Source: Pseudomonas sp. Teo4
GTDB taxonomy: Bacteria; Pseudomonadota; Gammaproteobacteria; Pseudomonadales; Pseudomonadaceae
Length of the DNA: 64,000 nt
Reading direction: 5' to 3'
Assembly: GCF_034387475.1 (NCBI RefSeq)
Contig: NZ_JAXCIL010000001.1
Coordinates: 62,001-126,000, forward strand
Below the pieces are notes generated by a model that saw only the letters and a list, made by a program, of their open reading frames with translations, made no database searches and had not been told where the DNA came from. Shown here one piece after another: positions 24,511 to 33,848 of the stretch. Positions within the stretch are counted from its first letter, which is position 1, and each line of letters begins with the position of its first letter. The position numbers were made by a program, and so were the translations under genes.

Positions 24511-26335
24511 TGTGCCAGGGTCACCCGACCCTGTGCCGGGGAAACCCACTTCTGTGGCCGATCGGCTGAGCTGGGCGGAAATCCGCCGCCTGGCCCTGCA
24601 TCACAAGAAACAGCTGTGGTCCGCCAACCTGGTGGCGGTGCTGGCTGCCTGCTGCAGCGTGCCGATTCCGCTGTTGCTGCCATTGCTGGTGGACGAAGTG
24701 CTGCTTGGCCACGGCGATGCCGCGCTGAAGTGGATGAACCATCTGCTGCCTGCCGGTTGGCAAGTGGCGGCGGGCTACATCGGCTTGATGCTGGTGGCCA
24801 CGCTGTGCCTGCGCCTGGCCGCGCTGGCCTTCAACGTCATCCAGGCCAAGCTGTTTGCCGGGCTGGCCAAGGACATTGTCTATCGCCTGCGCATCCGCCT
24901 GATCGAGCGCCTCAAGCGCATTTCCTTGAAAGAATACGAAAGCCTCGGCAGCGGCACCGTGACCACGCACCTGGTCACCGACCTGGACACCCTCGACAAG
25001 TTCGTCGGCGAAACCCTCAGCCGCTTCCTGGTCGCCATGCTCACCCTGACCGGCACCGCCGCCATCCTGATCTGGATGCACTGGCAGCTGGCCTTGCTGA
25101 TTCTTTTGTTCAACCCGCTGGTGATCTATTTCACCGTACAGCTGGGCAAACGCGTCAAACACCTGAAGAAACTTGAGAACGACAGCACCTCCCGCTTTAC
25201 CCAGGCGCTGGCCGAAACCCTCGACGCCATCCAGGAGATACGTGCCGGCAACCGTCAGGGCTACTTCCTCGGCCGTCTCGGCCTGCGTGCCCGGGAGGTG
25301 CGTGACTACGCCGTGGAGTCGCAGTGGAAAAGCGATGCCAGTGGCCGCGCCAGTGGCCTGCTGTTCCAGTTCGGTATCGATATCTTCCGGGCTGCGGCCA
25401 TGCTCACGGTGCTGTTCTCGGACTTGTCGATCGGCCAGATGCTGGCGGTGTTCAGCTACCTGTGGTTCATGATCGGCCCGGTGGAGCAGCTGCTGAACCT
25501 GCAGTACGCCTACTATGCCGCCGGTGGTGCCCTGAGCCGGGTCAACGAGCTGCTGGCACGTGACGACGAGCCGCAGTATCCCGCGGCCTGCGACCCGTTC
25601 GCCGGGCGTGAAACGGTGGGCATCGAAGTGCGCGACCTGCGCTTCGCCTATGCCGACGAGCCAGTGCTGGATCATCTCGACCTGGCCATTGCGCCGGGCG
25701 AAAAGGTGGCCATCGTCGGTGCCAGCGGTGGGGGCAAGAGCACGCTGGTGCAGTTGTTGCTGGGCTTGTACAGCGCCCAGGCCGGCACCATTCGTTTCGG
25801 TGGCGCCAGCTTGCAGGAAATCGGCCTGGAAACACTGCGCGAGAACGTGGCGGTGGTATTGCAGCACCCCTCGCTGTTCAACGATACCGTGCGTGCCAAC
25901 CTGACCATGGGCCGCGAGTGCACCGATGAAGCCTGCTGGCAAGCGCTGCGCGTGGCCCAGCTGGATACCACCATTGCCGCCTTGCCGCAGGGCCTGGACA
26001 GCGTGGTCGGCCGTTCCGGGGTTCGCCTTTCAGGCGGTCAGCGTCAGCGCCTGGCCATCGCCCGCATGGTATTGGCCGAGCCCAAGGTGGTGATTCTCGA
26101 CGAGGCCACCTCGGCCCTGGATGCGGCCACCGAATACAACCTGCATCAGGCCCTGTCGCACTTCCTGCGCGGTCGCACCACGCTGATCATCGCCCACCGC
26201 CTCTCGGCGGTGAAGCAGGCCGATCGCGTGCTGGTTTTCGATGGTGGGCATGTGGCCGAGGATGGCGGGCATCAGCAACTGATCGCCGAAGGTGGGTTGT
26301 ACGCCAAGTTGTACGGGCATCTGCAGCAGACCTGA
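24503..26335 (+). CDS. ABC exporter half-transporter (membrane + ATPase)
   Basis: A 610-residue half-transporter. Residues about 35-330 are the six-helix exporter domain (RLRIRLIERLKRISLKEYESLGSG). Residues about 375-605 are the ATPase: Walker A GASGGGKST, ABC signature LSGGQRQRLAIARM, Walker B VVILDEATSALDAA and a switch His in IIAHRL. It would work as a homodimer in the inner membrane; substrate unknown. The frame opens with TTG at 24476, but GTG at 24503, overlapping the DsbA stop, or GTG at 24512 are more credible starts. No exact start can be proven. Confidence 0.88.
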   Translation: MLDVPGSPDPVPGKPTSVADRLSWAEIRRLALHHKKQLWSANLVAVLAACCSVPIPLLLPLLVDEVLLGHGDAALKWMNHLLPAGWQVAAGYIGLMLVATLCLRLAALAFNVIQAKLFAGLAKDIVYRLRIRLIERLKRISLKEYESLGSGTVTTHLVTDLDTLDKFVGETLSRFLVAMLTLTGTAAILIWMHWQLALLILLFNPLVIYFTVQLGKRVKHLKKLENDSTSRFTQALAETLDAIQEIRAGNRQGYFLGRLGLRAREVRDYAVESQWKSDASGRASGLLFQFGIDIFRAAAMLTVLFSDLSIGQMLAVFSYLWFMIGPVEQLLNLQYAYYAAGGALSRVNELLARDDEPQYPAACDPFAGRETVGIEVRDLRFAYADEPVLDHLDLAIAPGEKVAIVGASGGGKSTLVQLLLGLYSAQAGTIRFGGASLQEIGLETLRENVAVVLQHPSLFNDTVRANLTMGRECTDEACWQALRVAQLDTTIAALPQGLDSVVGRSGVRLSGGQRQRLAIARMVLAEPKVVILDEATSALDAATEYNLHQALSHFLRGRTTLIIAHRLSAVKQADRVLVFDGGHVAEDGGHQQLIAEGGLYAKLYGHLQQT

Positions 26336-26370
26336 TAACCCTGTCCATGGGGAGTCCTTGTGCTGACTGT

Positions 26371-26391
26371 ACCGGCCTCATCGCCGGCAAG
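26371..26391. repeat. REP remnant, single class-B-like arm
   Basis: ACCGGCCTCATCGCCGGCAA, one arm only, lying in the 3' flank of the ABC gene. It looks like a degenerate or solitary REP. Confidence 0.45.
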
Positions 26392-26509
26392 AACAACAAA
26401 AAATTCCCATTTTCCACCCCTAAAAAACCCCGCCAAACAGATGGCAAATGGCCTACGCTGTGCTTGTCTGGGTTGATCAAAGCCTTATCTGCTCTGCGAC
26501 AGGGATTAC

Positions 26510-28966
26510 ATGAAGGGAAAACGGACTCTCGAAGCGCCAAAGCTACTGGGTATCATCTGGCCCTTCATCGCTGTTGTGGTCTTCCAGGTGTTGCTGGGCA
26601 GTCTCAGCCTTTATGCGCTGTCGGCCGTGCGCGCCTATGTGGCGGGTGAAAGCCTGTGGTCCAAGGCCCAGAAAGACGCCATCTACTACCTCAACTTGTA
26701 TGCCGACAACCGCGATGTGCACACCTTTGAGCGCTATCGCCAGGCAATCAAAGTCCCCCAGGGCGACCACGAACTGCGCGTGGTGCTCGACCAGCCCGAG
26801 CCAGACCTGGACGCGGCACGCCAGGCCATCCTCCAGGGCGGCAACCATCCCGAGGATGTCGACCGCATCATCTGGTTCTACCGCAACTTTCGCCAGATCA
26901 GCTACATGCAGCGGGCAATCGCGTACTGGGATATCGGCGATGCCTACCTGAGCCAGCTGGATGTGCTGGCCAGCGAGATGCGCGAGGGCTTCGCGGCGGC
27001 GGTGGTCGATCAGCGCCAGGTGAGCGATTGGAAGGCCCGCATCGTTGCCATCAATGAAGGCGTGACCCCGGCGGCCAAGGCGTTCAGCGATGCCTTGGGC
27101 GAAGGCTCGCGGATGCTGCTGCGGGTGCTGCTGGTCACCAATCTGCTGACCGCGCTGTTTCTCATCAGCATTGCCTGGCGCCGTTCCAGCAAGCTGCTGG
27201 CCCAACGGCAGGCCTTTGCCAGCGCCCTTCAGGAAGAGAAAGAGCGCGCCCAGATTACCCTGCAGGCGATTGGCGACGCGGTGATTACCACCGATGTCGA
27301 CGGCTGCATCGGCTACATGAACCCCGCTGCCGAACAGCTGACCCACTGGCAGGCCGGGCAGGCCCAGGGCTTGCCGCTGTCGGCGCTGTTCAGCCTGGTG
27401 GACGAACACGCCGACCAGGACAGCGCCACCCTGGTCGAACAGGTAGTCAATGGCAGCCTCAAGGGTGGTGCCGAGCATGCCAGGCTGATCCAGCGCCTGG
27501 ACGGCAGTACGGTGTCGATCAACCTGGTCGGCTCGCCCATCATCAACGAGGGGCAAGTGGCCGGTATCGTGCTGGTACTGCACGACATGACCCAAGAGCG
27601 CCAGTACATTGCCAATCTGTCCTGGCAGGCGACCCACGATGCCCTGACCGGCCTGGCCAACCGCCGCGAGTTCGAGTACCGCCTTGAGCAAGTACTCAAC
27701 GACCTGGCGCGGCAGAACGGACGGCATTCGCTGATGTTCCTCGACCTCGACCAGTTCAAACTGGTCAACGATACCTGCGGCCACGCGGCTGGCGACGAGT
27801 TGCTGCGGCATATCTGCGCGGTGCTGCAAGCCTGCCTGCGTGAAGGCGACACCCTGGCCCGCCTGGGTGGCGACGAATTCGGCGTGCTGCTGGAGAACTG
27901 CCCGGCCGAGCAGGCCGAACGCATTGCCGAACACCTGCGCCAGAGCGTGCAGAGCCTGCATTTTGTCTGGAAGGGGCGCCCCTTCGTCACCACCGTGAGC
28001 ATTGGCCTGGTGCACATGGCCCAGGCCCCCGGCACCCTCGAGGCATCGCTGCGGGCGGCCGACATGGCCTGCTACATGGCCAAGGAGAAGGGCCGCAACC
28101 GCGTGCAGGTGTACCACGTCGATGACAGCGAACTGTCCATGCGCTTTGGCGAGATGGCCTGGATCCAGCGCCTGCATGTGGCTCTGGAAGAAAACCGCTT
28201 CTGCCTGTATGCCCAGGAAATCGCCGCGCTCAAGACCATCGAGGGCCCTGGCCACATCGAAATTCTGCTGCGACTGCACGATGAAAGCGGACGCACCATT
28301 CTGCCTGACAGCTTCATACCGGCGGCCGAGCGCTATGGCTTGATGACGGCCCTGGACCGCTGGGTAGTGCGCAATGTATTCCAGGTCATTCGCCAATGCC
28401 TGGATGAAGGGCGGGAAGGGCCGTTGTCGATGTGCGCGATCAACTTGTCGGGTTCCAGTATCGGCGATGACAAGTTCCTGGAGTACTTGCAAAGGCTGTT
28501 TACCGAATATGCCATACCTCCACGGTTAATCTGTTTTGAAATAACCGAAACCAGTGCTATCGCCAACTTGGGTAGCGCCATTCGCTTTATCAATGAATTG
28601 AAAGGATTGGGCTGTAAGTTCTCGCTGGACGACTTCTGCGCCGGAATGTCGTCATTCGCCTATTTGAAACATTTGCCTGTAGACTTCCTGAAGATCGACG
28701 GAAGTTTTGTCAAAGATATGCTCGATGACCCGGTTAACCGTGCCATGGTCGAAGTGATCAACCACATCGGGCACGTCATGGGTAAGCGCACTATTGCCGA
28801 GTTTGTCGAAACGCCGTTGATCGAACAGGCCTTGCAGGAGATCGGCGTGGATTACGCCCAGGGCTATCTGATCGAACGTCCGCAGGTGTTCACCTGCGAC
28901 AGTCTGCAACGCCAACGGATTGCCGCGAGACCCCTGTTGCACAGGGCGCCGGGAACCTTTCGCTGA
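26510..28966 (+). CDS. Membrane GGDEF-EAL protein with PAS domain (c-di-GMP turnover)
   Basis: An 818-residue inner membrane protein. Two membrane segments (about 12-35 and 203-222) enclose a periplasmic sensor part, followed by a PAS domain (about 245-365), GGDEF (about 376-535) and EAL (about 555-805). The cyclase motif is intact (RLGGDEFGVLL near 453), with an RxxD inhibitory site (REGD) five residues before it. The EAL part is less canonical: EIL instead of EAL and DDFCAG instead of DDFGTG, though FKI/LKIDGSFV and EFVE remain. Cyclase activity is therefore likely; phosphodiesterase activity is uncertain. Confidence 0.9.
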   Translation: MKGKRTLEAPKLLGIIWPFIAVVVFQVLLGSLSLYALSAVRAYVAGESLWSKAQKDAIYYLNLYADNRDVHTFERYRQAIKVPQGDHELRVVLDQPEPDLDAARQAILQGGNHPEDVDRIIWFYRNFRQISYMQRAIAYWDIGDAYLSQLDVLASEMREGFAAAVVDQRQVSDWKARIVAINEGVTPAAKAFSDALGEGSRMLLRVLLVTNLLTALFLISIAWRRSSKLLAQRQAFASALQEEKERAQITLQAIGDAVITTDVDGCIGYMNPAAEQLTHWQAGQAQGLPLSALFSLVDEHADQDSATLVEQVVNGSLKGGAEHARLIQRLDGSTVSINLVGSPIINEGQVAGIVLVLHDMTQERQYIANLSWQATHDALTGLANRREFEYRLEQVLNDLARQNGRHSLMFLDLDQFKLVNDTCGHAAGDELLRHICAVLQACLREGDTLARLGGDEFGVLLENCPAEQAERIAEHLRQSVQSLHFVWKGRPFVTTVSIGLVHMAQAPGTLEASLRAADMACYMAKEKGRNRVQVYHVDDSELSMRFGEMAWIQRLHVALEENRFCLYAQEIAALKTIEGPGHIEILLRLHDESGRTILPDSFIPAAERYGLMTALDRWVVRNVFQVIRQCLDEGREGPLSMCAINLSGSSIGDDKFLEYLQRLFTEYAIPPRLICFEITETSAIANLGSAIRFINELKGLGCKFSLDDFCAGMSSFAYLKHLPVDFLKIDGSFVKDMLDDPVNRAMVEVINHIGHVMGKRTIAEFVETPLIEQALQEIGVDYAQGYLIERPQVFTCDSLQRQRIAARPLLHRAPGTFR

Positions 28967-29002
28967 ATTGTCCCGAAAATCACAAGGATCAAGGAGCTGA
29001 AC

Positions 29003-29788
29003 GTGATTGACGCATTTATTCGTATCGGGCCATTGATGGACCCGGCCAGTTACCCGCAATGGGCTCAGCAACTGATTGAAGAGTGTCGTGAAAGCAAGCG
29101 CCGGGTGGTCGAGCATGAGTTCTATGAGCGTCTGCGCGACGGCCAGCTGAAGTCATCCACCATTCGCCAGTACCTGATTGGTGGCTGGCCGGTGGTCGAA
29201 CAGTTCTCCTTGTACATGGCCCACAACCTCACCAAGACCCGCTATGCCCGTCACCCCGGTGAGGACATGGCGCGGCGCTGGTTGATGCGCAATATACGGG
29301 TAGAGCTGCACCATGCCGATTACTGGGTGAACTGGTGCCAGGCCCATGGCATTCACCTGCACGAGTTGCAGGCACAGGAAGTACCGCCCGAGCTGAACGG
29401 CCTGAATGACTGGTGTTGGCGTGTGTGCACTACTGAATCGCTGGCCATTGCCATGGCGGCGACCAATTACGCTATCGAAGGGGCCACCGGGGAGTGGTCG
29501 GCGGTGGTTTGCTCGACCGACACCTATGCCCAAGGCTTCCCGGAAGAGCAGCGCAAGCGCGCCATGAAGTGGCTGAAGATGCACGCCCAGTATGACGATG
29601 CCCACCCCTGGGAGGCGCTGGAGATCATCTGCACTTTGGCCGGTGAGAACCCGACGCTGGGGCTGCGCAATGAACTGCGCAAGGCGATTTGCAAGAGCTA
29701 CGACTGCATGTACCTGTTCCTGGAGCGGTGCATGCAACTGGAAGGGCGTCAGCAGGGGCGGCTGCGTCCGGCGTTGGCGGCGGGTTGA
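29003..29788 (+). CDS. TenA/PqqC-like (haem oxygenase fold) protein
   Basis: A 261-residue all-helical protein with a GTG start and AAGGAGCTGAAC upstream. Motifs such as REMEHE-like VVEHEFYERL, GGWPVVEQFSLYMAHNL and IRVELHHADYWVNW suggest the TenA/PqqC/iron-containing haem-oxygenase-like fold, with Glu and His residues that could bind iron. I do not know its substrate. It follows the GGDEF-EAL gene by 36 bases and may be co-transcribed with it. Confidence 0.7.
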   Translation: MIDAFIRIGPLMDPASYPQWAQQLIEECRESKRRVVEHEFYERLRDGQLKSSTIRQYLIGGWPVVEQFSLYMAHNLTKTRYARHPGEDMARRWLMRNIRVELHHADYWVNWCQAHGIHLHELQAQEVPPELNGLNDWCWRVCTTESLAIAMAATNYAIEGATGEWSAVVCSTDTYAQGFPEEQRKRAMKWLKMHAQYDDAHPWEALEIICTLAGENPTLGLRNELRKAICKSYDCMYLFLERCMQLEGRQQGRLRPALAAG

Positions 29789-29800
29789 GTCTTGCGGTTT

Positions 29801-29985
29801 GGGGCTGCTTTGCAGCCCATCGCAGGCTTCGCCAGCTCCCACAACTGCAGGATTGACAGCTACCTGGCGATGGATGCCCCCAAGGATTGGATGCGCGTCC
29901 AACTTATTGATTCGTGTCCAACTTATTGGGGTAGTCGAGGCTTGTGGGAGCTGGCGAAGCCTGCGATGGGCTGCAAAGCAGCCCC
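29801..29985. repeat. REP pair, class C, with an internal duplication
   Basis: Inverted arms GGGGCTGCTTTGCAGCCCATCGC / GCGATGGGCTGCAAAGCAGCCCC (each over 20 bases; only the ends GGGGCTGC and GCAGCCCC are given as marker) contain AGGCTTCGCCAGCTCCCACA. The spacer holds a duplicated CGTGTCCAACTTATTG-like unit (near 29,897-29,930). It separates the TenA-like gene from the convergent yciK gene. Confidence 0.8.
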
Positions 29986-29990
29986 AGATG

Positions 29991-30730
29991 TTACTGCGCG
30001 TTGAACGCCTGCCCGTTCACCCCAGTGCTGTCCGGCCCCATCAGGTACAGATACACCGGCATGATCTCTTCAGGCAGCGGGTTGTTCTGTGGGTTCTCGC
30101 TCGGGTAAGCCTGGGCCCGCATCGCCGTGCGCGTGGCCCCTGGGTTGACGCTGTTGGAGCGCACCGGTGCAACGCCATCGAGCTCGTCGGCCAAGGTCTG
30201 CATCAGCCCCTCGGTGGCGAACTTCGAGACCCCGTAAGCCCCCCAATAGGCCCGGCCCTTGCGCCGACGCTGCTGGACGTGAACACCACGGAGGCGTCCT
30301 CGGACAGCTTGAGCAGTGGCAGCAAGGTGCTGGTGAGCATGAACATGGCGTTGACGTTGATGTGCATCACGCGCATGAAGTTGTCACCCGACAGCTGTTC
30401 CAGCGGCGTGCGCGGGCCAATGATCGAAGCATTGTTGAGTAGCCCGTCCAAACGGCCGAACTGTTCCTCGATCATTGCCGCCAGCTCGTCGTACTGGTGG
30501 GGCAGGGCGGTTTCCAGGTTGAACGGGATCACCACTGGCTGTGGGTGACCGGCCGCTTCGATCTGGTCATAGACCTCGTTGAGGTTGGCCTCGGTCTTGC
30601 CCAGCAACAGCACGGTGGCGCCCAGGGCCGCATAAGCCTTGGCGGCGGCGGCACCGATGCCGCGGCCGGCGCCAGTGACCAGAATGATGCGGCCCTTGAG
30701 CAGATCCGGGCGGGCGGTGTAGTCGAACAT
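29991..30730 (-). CDS. yciK: Short-chain dehydrogenase, YciK family (frame-shifted)
   Basis: Restoring one base near 30,263 gives a 246-residue SDR protein: TGAGRGIG for the dinucleotide, NNAS, and YGVSKF with the catalytic Tyr and Lys. This matches the YciK family of NAD(P)-dependent oxidoreductases of unknown physiological substrate. The two halves are in different frames as given (30,264-30,730 and 29,991-30,260). The lost C in a GGCCG run fits the error pattern seen in other genes here, so I treat the gene as functional. It follows mupP on the same strand. Confidence 0.85.
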
Positions 30731-30790
30731 TGGTCTGTCCTTCGAGTTCGTGGGGGTGACACTGGCTCCCACAGGGGCATTGATCGGCGT

Positions 30791-31468
30791 TCAGCAGCCG
30801 CACAGCGCGCTGTCGATCACCTTGCGCAGTTCCAGCGGGTGGTCCACCACCACGTCGGCACCCCAGTTGTTCGGGTTGTCCTCTGGATGAATATAGCCAT
30901 AGCGTACCGCCGCCGTGCGGGTGCCGGCATCACGGCCCGACTCGATGTCGCGCAGGTCGTCGCCGACGAACAAAACGCTGGCCGGGTCCAGGTTCAGCGT
31001 CTTGCAGGCCAGGATCAGCGGCTCGGGGTCGGGTTTGCTGTTTTTCACGTGGTCCGGGCAAATCAGCAGAGCCGAGCGCTCGGCCAAGCCCAGGCGCTGC
31101 ATGATCGGCTCGGCGAAACGCACCGGCTTGTTGGTAACCACGCCCCACAGCAGGTTGCCTTTCTCGATGTCGGCCAGCAGTTCGCCCATGCCGTCGAACA
31201 GCTTGCTGTGCACCGCGCAGTCACGCTGGTAGCGTTCCAGGAACTCCAGGCGCAGGGCCTCGAAGCCCTCGGCCTCAGGGTCCATGGCGAAGGTGGCGGC
31301 GACCATGGCGCGGGCGCCACCGGAAATCACGTCACGGATGCATTTGTCATCGATGGCCGGCAGGCCGCGCTCGGCGAGCATGGCCTGGCAGATGGCGATG
31401 AAGTCCGGCGCCGTGTCGAGCAGGGTGCCGTCCATGTCGAAGAGTACCGCTCGCAAACGCATGCTCAT
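30791..31468 (-). CDS. mupP: N-acetylmuramic acid 6-phosphate phosphatase (MupP)
   Basis: A 225-residue HAD-family phosphatase: DMDGTLLDT nucleophile motif, VVTNKP (motif II), [22 protein letters not shown] with the motif III Lys, and [11 protein letters not shown] acids. In Pseudomonas the gene between ubiG and yciK is mupP, which removes phosphate from MurNAc-6P in peptidoglycan recycling. Another name in some annotations is phosphoglycolate phosphatase. Its ATG overlaps the ubiG stop (ATGA), so the genes are coupled. Confidence 0.88.
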   Translation of the reverse strand: MSMRLRAVLFDMDGTLLDTAPDFIAICQAMLAERGLPAIDDKCIRDVISGGARAMVAATFAMDPEAEGFEALRLEFLERYQRDCAVHSKLFDGMGELLADIEKGNLLWGVVTNKPVRFAEPIMQRLGLAERSALLICPDHVKNSKPDPEPLILACKTLNLDPASVLFVGDDLRDIESGRDAGTRTAAVRYGYIHPEDNPNNWGADVVVDHPLELRKVIDSALCGC

Positions 31469-32162
31469 TCCTCGCGCAGGGTCTGGATCATGTAATTGAC
31501 GTCGACGTCGCTGCTGAGCTTGTAGTGCTTGGTCAGCGGGTTGTAGGTCAGGCCGATGATGTCTTTGACTTCGAGGCCGGCGACGCGGCTCCAGGCGCCC
31601 AGTTCCGATGGGCGGATGAACTTCTTGAAGTCGTGGGTGCCGCGCGGCAGCATCTTGAGGATGTACTCAGCGCCGACGATGGCCAGCAGATAGGCCTTCG
31701 GGTTGCGGTTGATGGTGGAGAAGAACACCTGGCCGCCGGGCTTGACCATGCGGTAGCAGGCACGAATCACCGAGGACGGGTCCGGAACGTGTTCGAGCAT
31801 TTCCAGGCAGGTGACCACGTCGAACTGCTCGGGCATCTCTTCGGCCAGGGCTTCGGCAGTGATCTGCCGGTATTCGACCTGCACACCGGATTCCAGCTGG
31901 TGCAGTTGAGCGACCGCCAGCGGGCTTCGCCCATGTCGATGCCGGTGACGGTGGCGCCACGCAGGGCCATCGCCTCGCTGAGGATGCCGCCGCCACAGCC
32001 CACGTCCAATACCTTCTTGCCGGCCAGGCTGACACGTTCGTCGATCCAGTTGACCCGCAGCGGGTTGATGTCGTGCAGCGGCTTGAACTCGCTTTCGCGG
32101 TCCCACCAGCGGTGCGCCAAGGCTTCAAACTTGGCGATTTCGGCGTGGTCGACGTTGCTCAT
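31465..32162 (-). CDS. ubiG: UbiG, ubiquinone biosynthesis O-methyltransferase (frame-shifted)
   Basis: The span is 698 bases; adding one base near 31,922 gives a 232-residue UbiG. It performs the two O-methylations of ubiquinone synthesis. The N-terminal part shows [18 protein letters not shown] and the SAM motif [13 protein letters not shown]; the C-terminal part shows [14 protein letters not shown]. The break falls in a GCCCCGCTG run (one C missing), which I read as a sequencing error. The gene is divergent from mtnA. Confidence 0.9.
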
Positions 32163-32273
32163 GTGAACAGTCCTCTGAAACTTCGCTAAATTGCGCGGGA
32201 GTATACCCGAGCGCCCGGGGCTGAGGGTCGCTATAATCGTTCGCTTTTGACATTGAAACGACGGGGAGAGGCG

Positions 32274-33350
32274 ATGCGCGAGCGACTTTTGGCGGCGGAG
32301 AAGGTGATCGGGATGCGCTGGCAGGACGGCACCCTGCACCTGCTCGACCAGCGTCTGCTGCCATCGCAAGAGTGCTGGCTGACCTGCGACAATGTCACAC
32401 AGGTGGTCGACGCGATTCGTGACATGACCGTGCGCGGCGCCGCCGCCATCGGCATTGCCGCGGCCTTCGGCCTGGTTCTGGCGCTGCGTGAGCGCCTGGC
32501 GGCCGGCGGTGACTGGGAAATCGACCTGGAGGAGGACTTCCTCAACCTGGCCGAGGCACGGCCGACCGCTGCCAACCTGTTCTGGTCGCTCAACCGCATG
32601 CGTGAGCGCCTGATGCGCGTACGCCCCGAGGAAAACGTGCTGACGGCGCTCGAGGCCGAAGCGGTGGCCATTCTTGAGAGTGACCGCGAGGCCAACCTGA
32701 CCATGGCTCAGTACGGTATCGAGCTGATCCGTCGTCATCAGGGCAACGAACAGACGCTGCTGACCTACGGCAACGCTGGCGCGCTGGCCAGTGGCGGCTT
32801 CGGTACCGCGCTTGGGGTGATTCGCGCTGGCTACCTGGAGGGCATGGTCGAGCGGGTTTATGCCGGCGAAACGCGCCCCTGGCTGCAGGGCTCGCGCCTG
32901 ACTGCCTGGGAGCTGGCCAGCGAGGGTATTCCGGTGACCCTCTGCGCCGATTCGGCCTTGGCCCACCTGATGAAAAGCAAGGGCATCACCTGGGTGGTGG
33001 TCGGCGCCGACTGCATCGCCGCCAACGGTGATGTGGCCAGCAAGATCGGCACCTATCAGCTGGCGGTCAGCGCCATGCACCATGGTGTGCGCTTCATGGT
33101 GGTGGCGCCGAGCACCAGCATCGACCTGAACCTGGCCACCGGCGAGGACATTCCGCTGGAAGAGCGAGACGCCGACGAGCTGCTGGATTACGCCGGTACG
33201 CGTGTGGCGCCGGATGTGGAAGTGTTCAACCCGGTGTTCGATGTAACGCCTGCGGACCTGATCGATGTGATCGTGACCGAGAAAGGCATCGTCGAGCGGC
33301 CGGATACCGCCAAGCTGGCGCAGTTGATGTGTCGCAAGCGGTTGCATTGA
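32274..33350 (+). CDS. mtnA: Methylthioribose-1-phosphate isomerase (MtnA)
   Basis: A 358-residue protein of the eIF2B/MtnA superfamily, which turns 5-methylthioribose-1-phosphate into the ribulose form in methionine salvage. [13 protein letters not shown] is the substrate phosphate loop, and [20 protein letters not shown] carries the acid. The family often has HCN before the AGALA segment; here it is [16 protein letters not shown], so the usual cysteine is absent. ATG at 32274 has GGGGAGAGG upstream. The frame is intact, unlike its neighbours. Confidence 0.92.
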   Translation: MRERLLAAEKVIGMRWQDGTLHLLDQRLLPSQECWLTCDNVTQVVDAIRDMTVRGAAAIGIAAAFGLVLALRERLAAGGDWEIDLEEDFLNLAEARPTAANLFWSLNRMRERLMRVRPEENVLTALEAEAVAILESDREANLTMAQYGIELIRRHQGNEQTLLTYGNAGALASGGFGTALGVIRAGYLEGMVERVYAGETRPWLQGSRLTAWELASEGIPVTLCADSALAHLMKSKGITWVVVGADCIAANGDVASKIGTYQLAVSAMHHGVRFMVVAPSTSIDLNLATGEDIPLEERDADELLDYAGTRVAPDVEVFNPVFDVTPADLIDVIVTEKGIVERPDTAKLAQLMCRKRLH

Positions 33351-33385
33351 TTGGGGTAGGGTGATGGTGATTTAGCGCCTGGGGG

Positions 33386-33605
33386 ATCGCGCGCCGCCCG
33401 CGCGGCGCATCGCGAGCAAGGCTCGCTCCTACGTTTGTTTCGGGCCAGTTATGCCTGTGGGATTTGCGCGCGAACGCCTTGGCGCATGGCTTGATATCGA
33501 GTCGTACACACAAGGCGGTCGCGCGCGCCTGTCACAGACGTTACTGGCCGTACACAAACGTAGGAGCGAGCCTTGCTCGCGATGCGCCGCGCGGGCGGCG
33601 CTCGA
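33386..33605. repeat. 220-base palindromic REP element, copy 2
   Basis: Same element as at 15180-15400 and in the same orientation. It fills most of the 498-base gap between mtnA and gyrA. The remaining 240 bases before gyrA hold the gyrA leader; I see no gene there. Confidence 0.9.
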
Positions 33606-33848
33606 TCTCGCTGACGACACACCACTCGCGCCGAACCCTGTGCCACATCTCCCCACCGTCACTGCCTTTGTGATAACATCCGGCAGTTTCCAAGACCGCC
33701 CATGACGGCGGCCTTCATTGCGCAAGTCCATGGCTCAACTCATTGATTTGTCGTATGTCGTCGCACCCTTATGCGCTGCGGCGGCGAGCTTCGTTCGGCC
33801 CTTGATGGAGGCTGCGAAGTTTCACCAGAAAAAGGAATCAGGCTTCTC

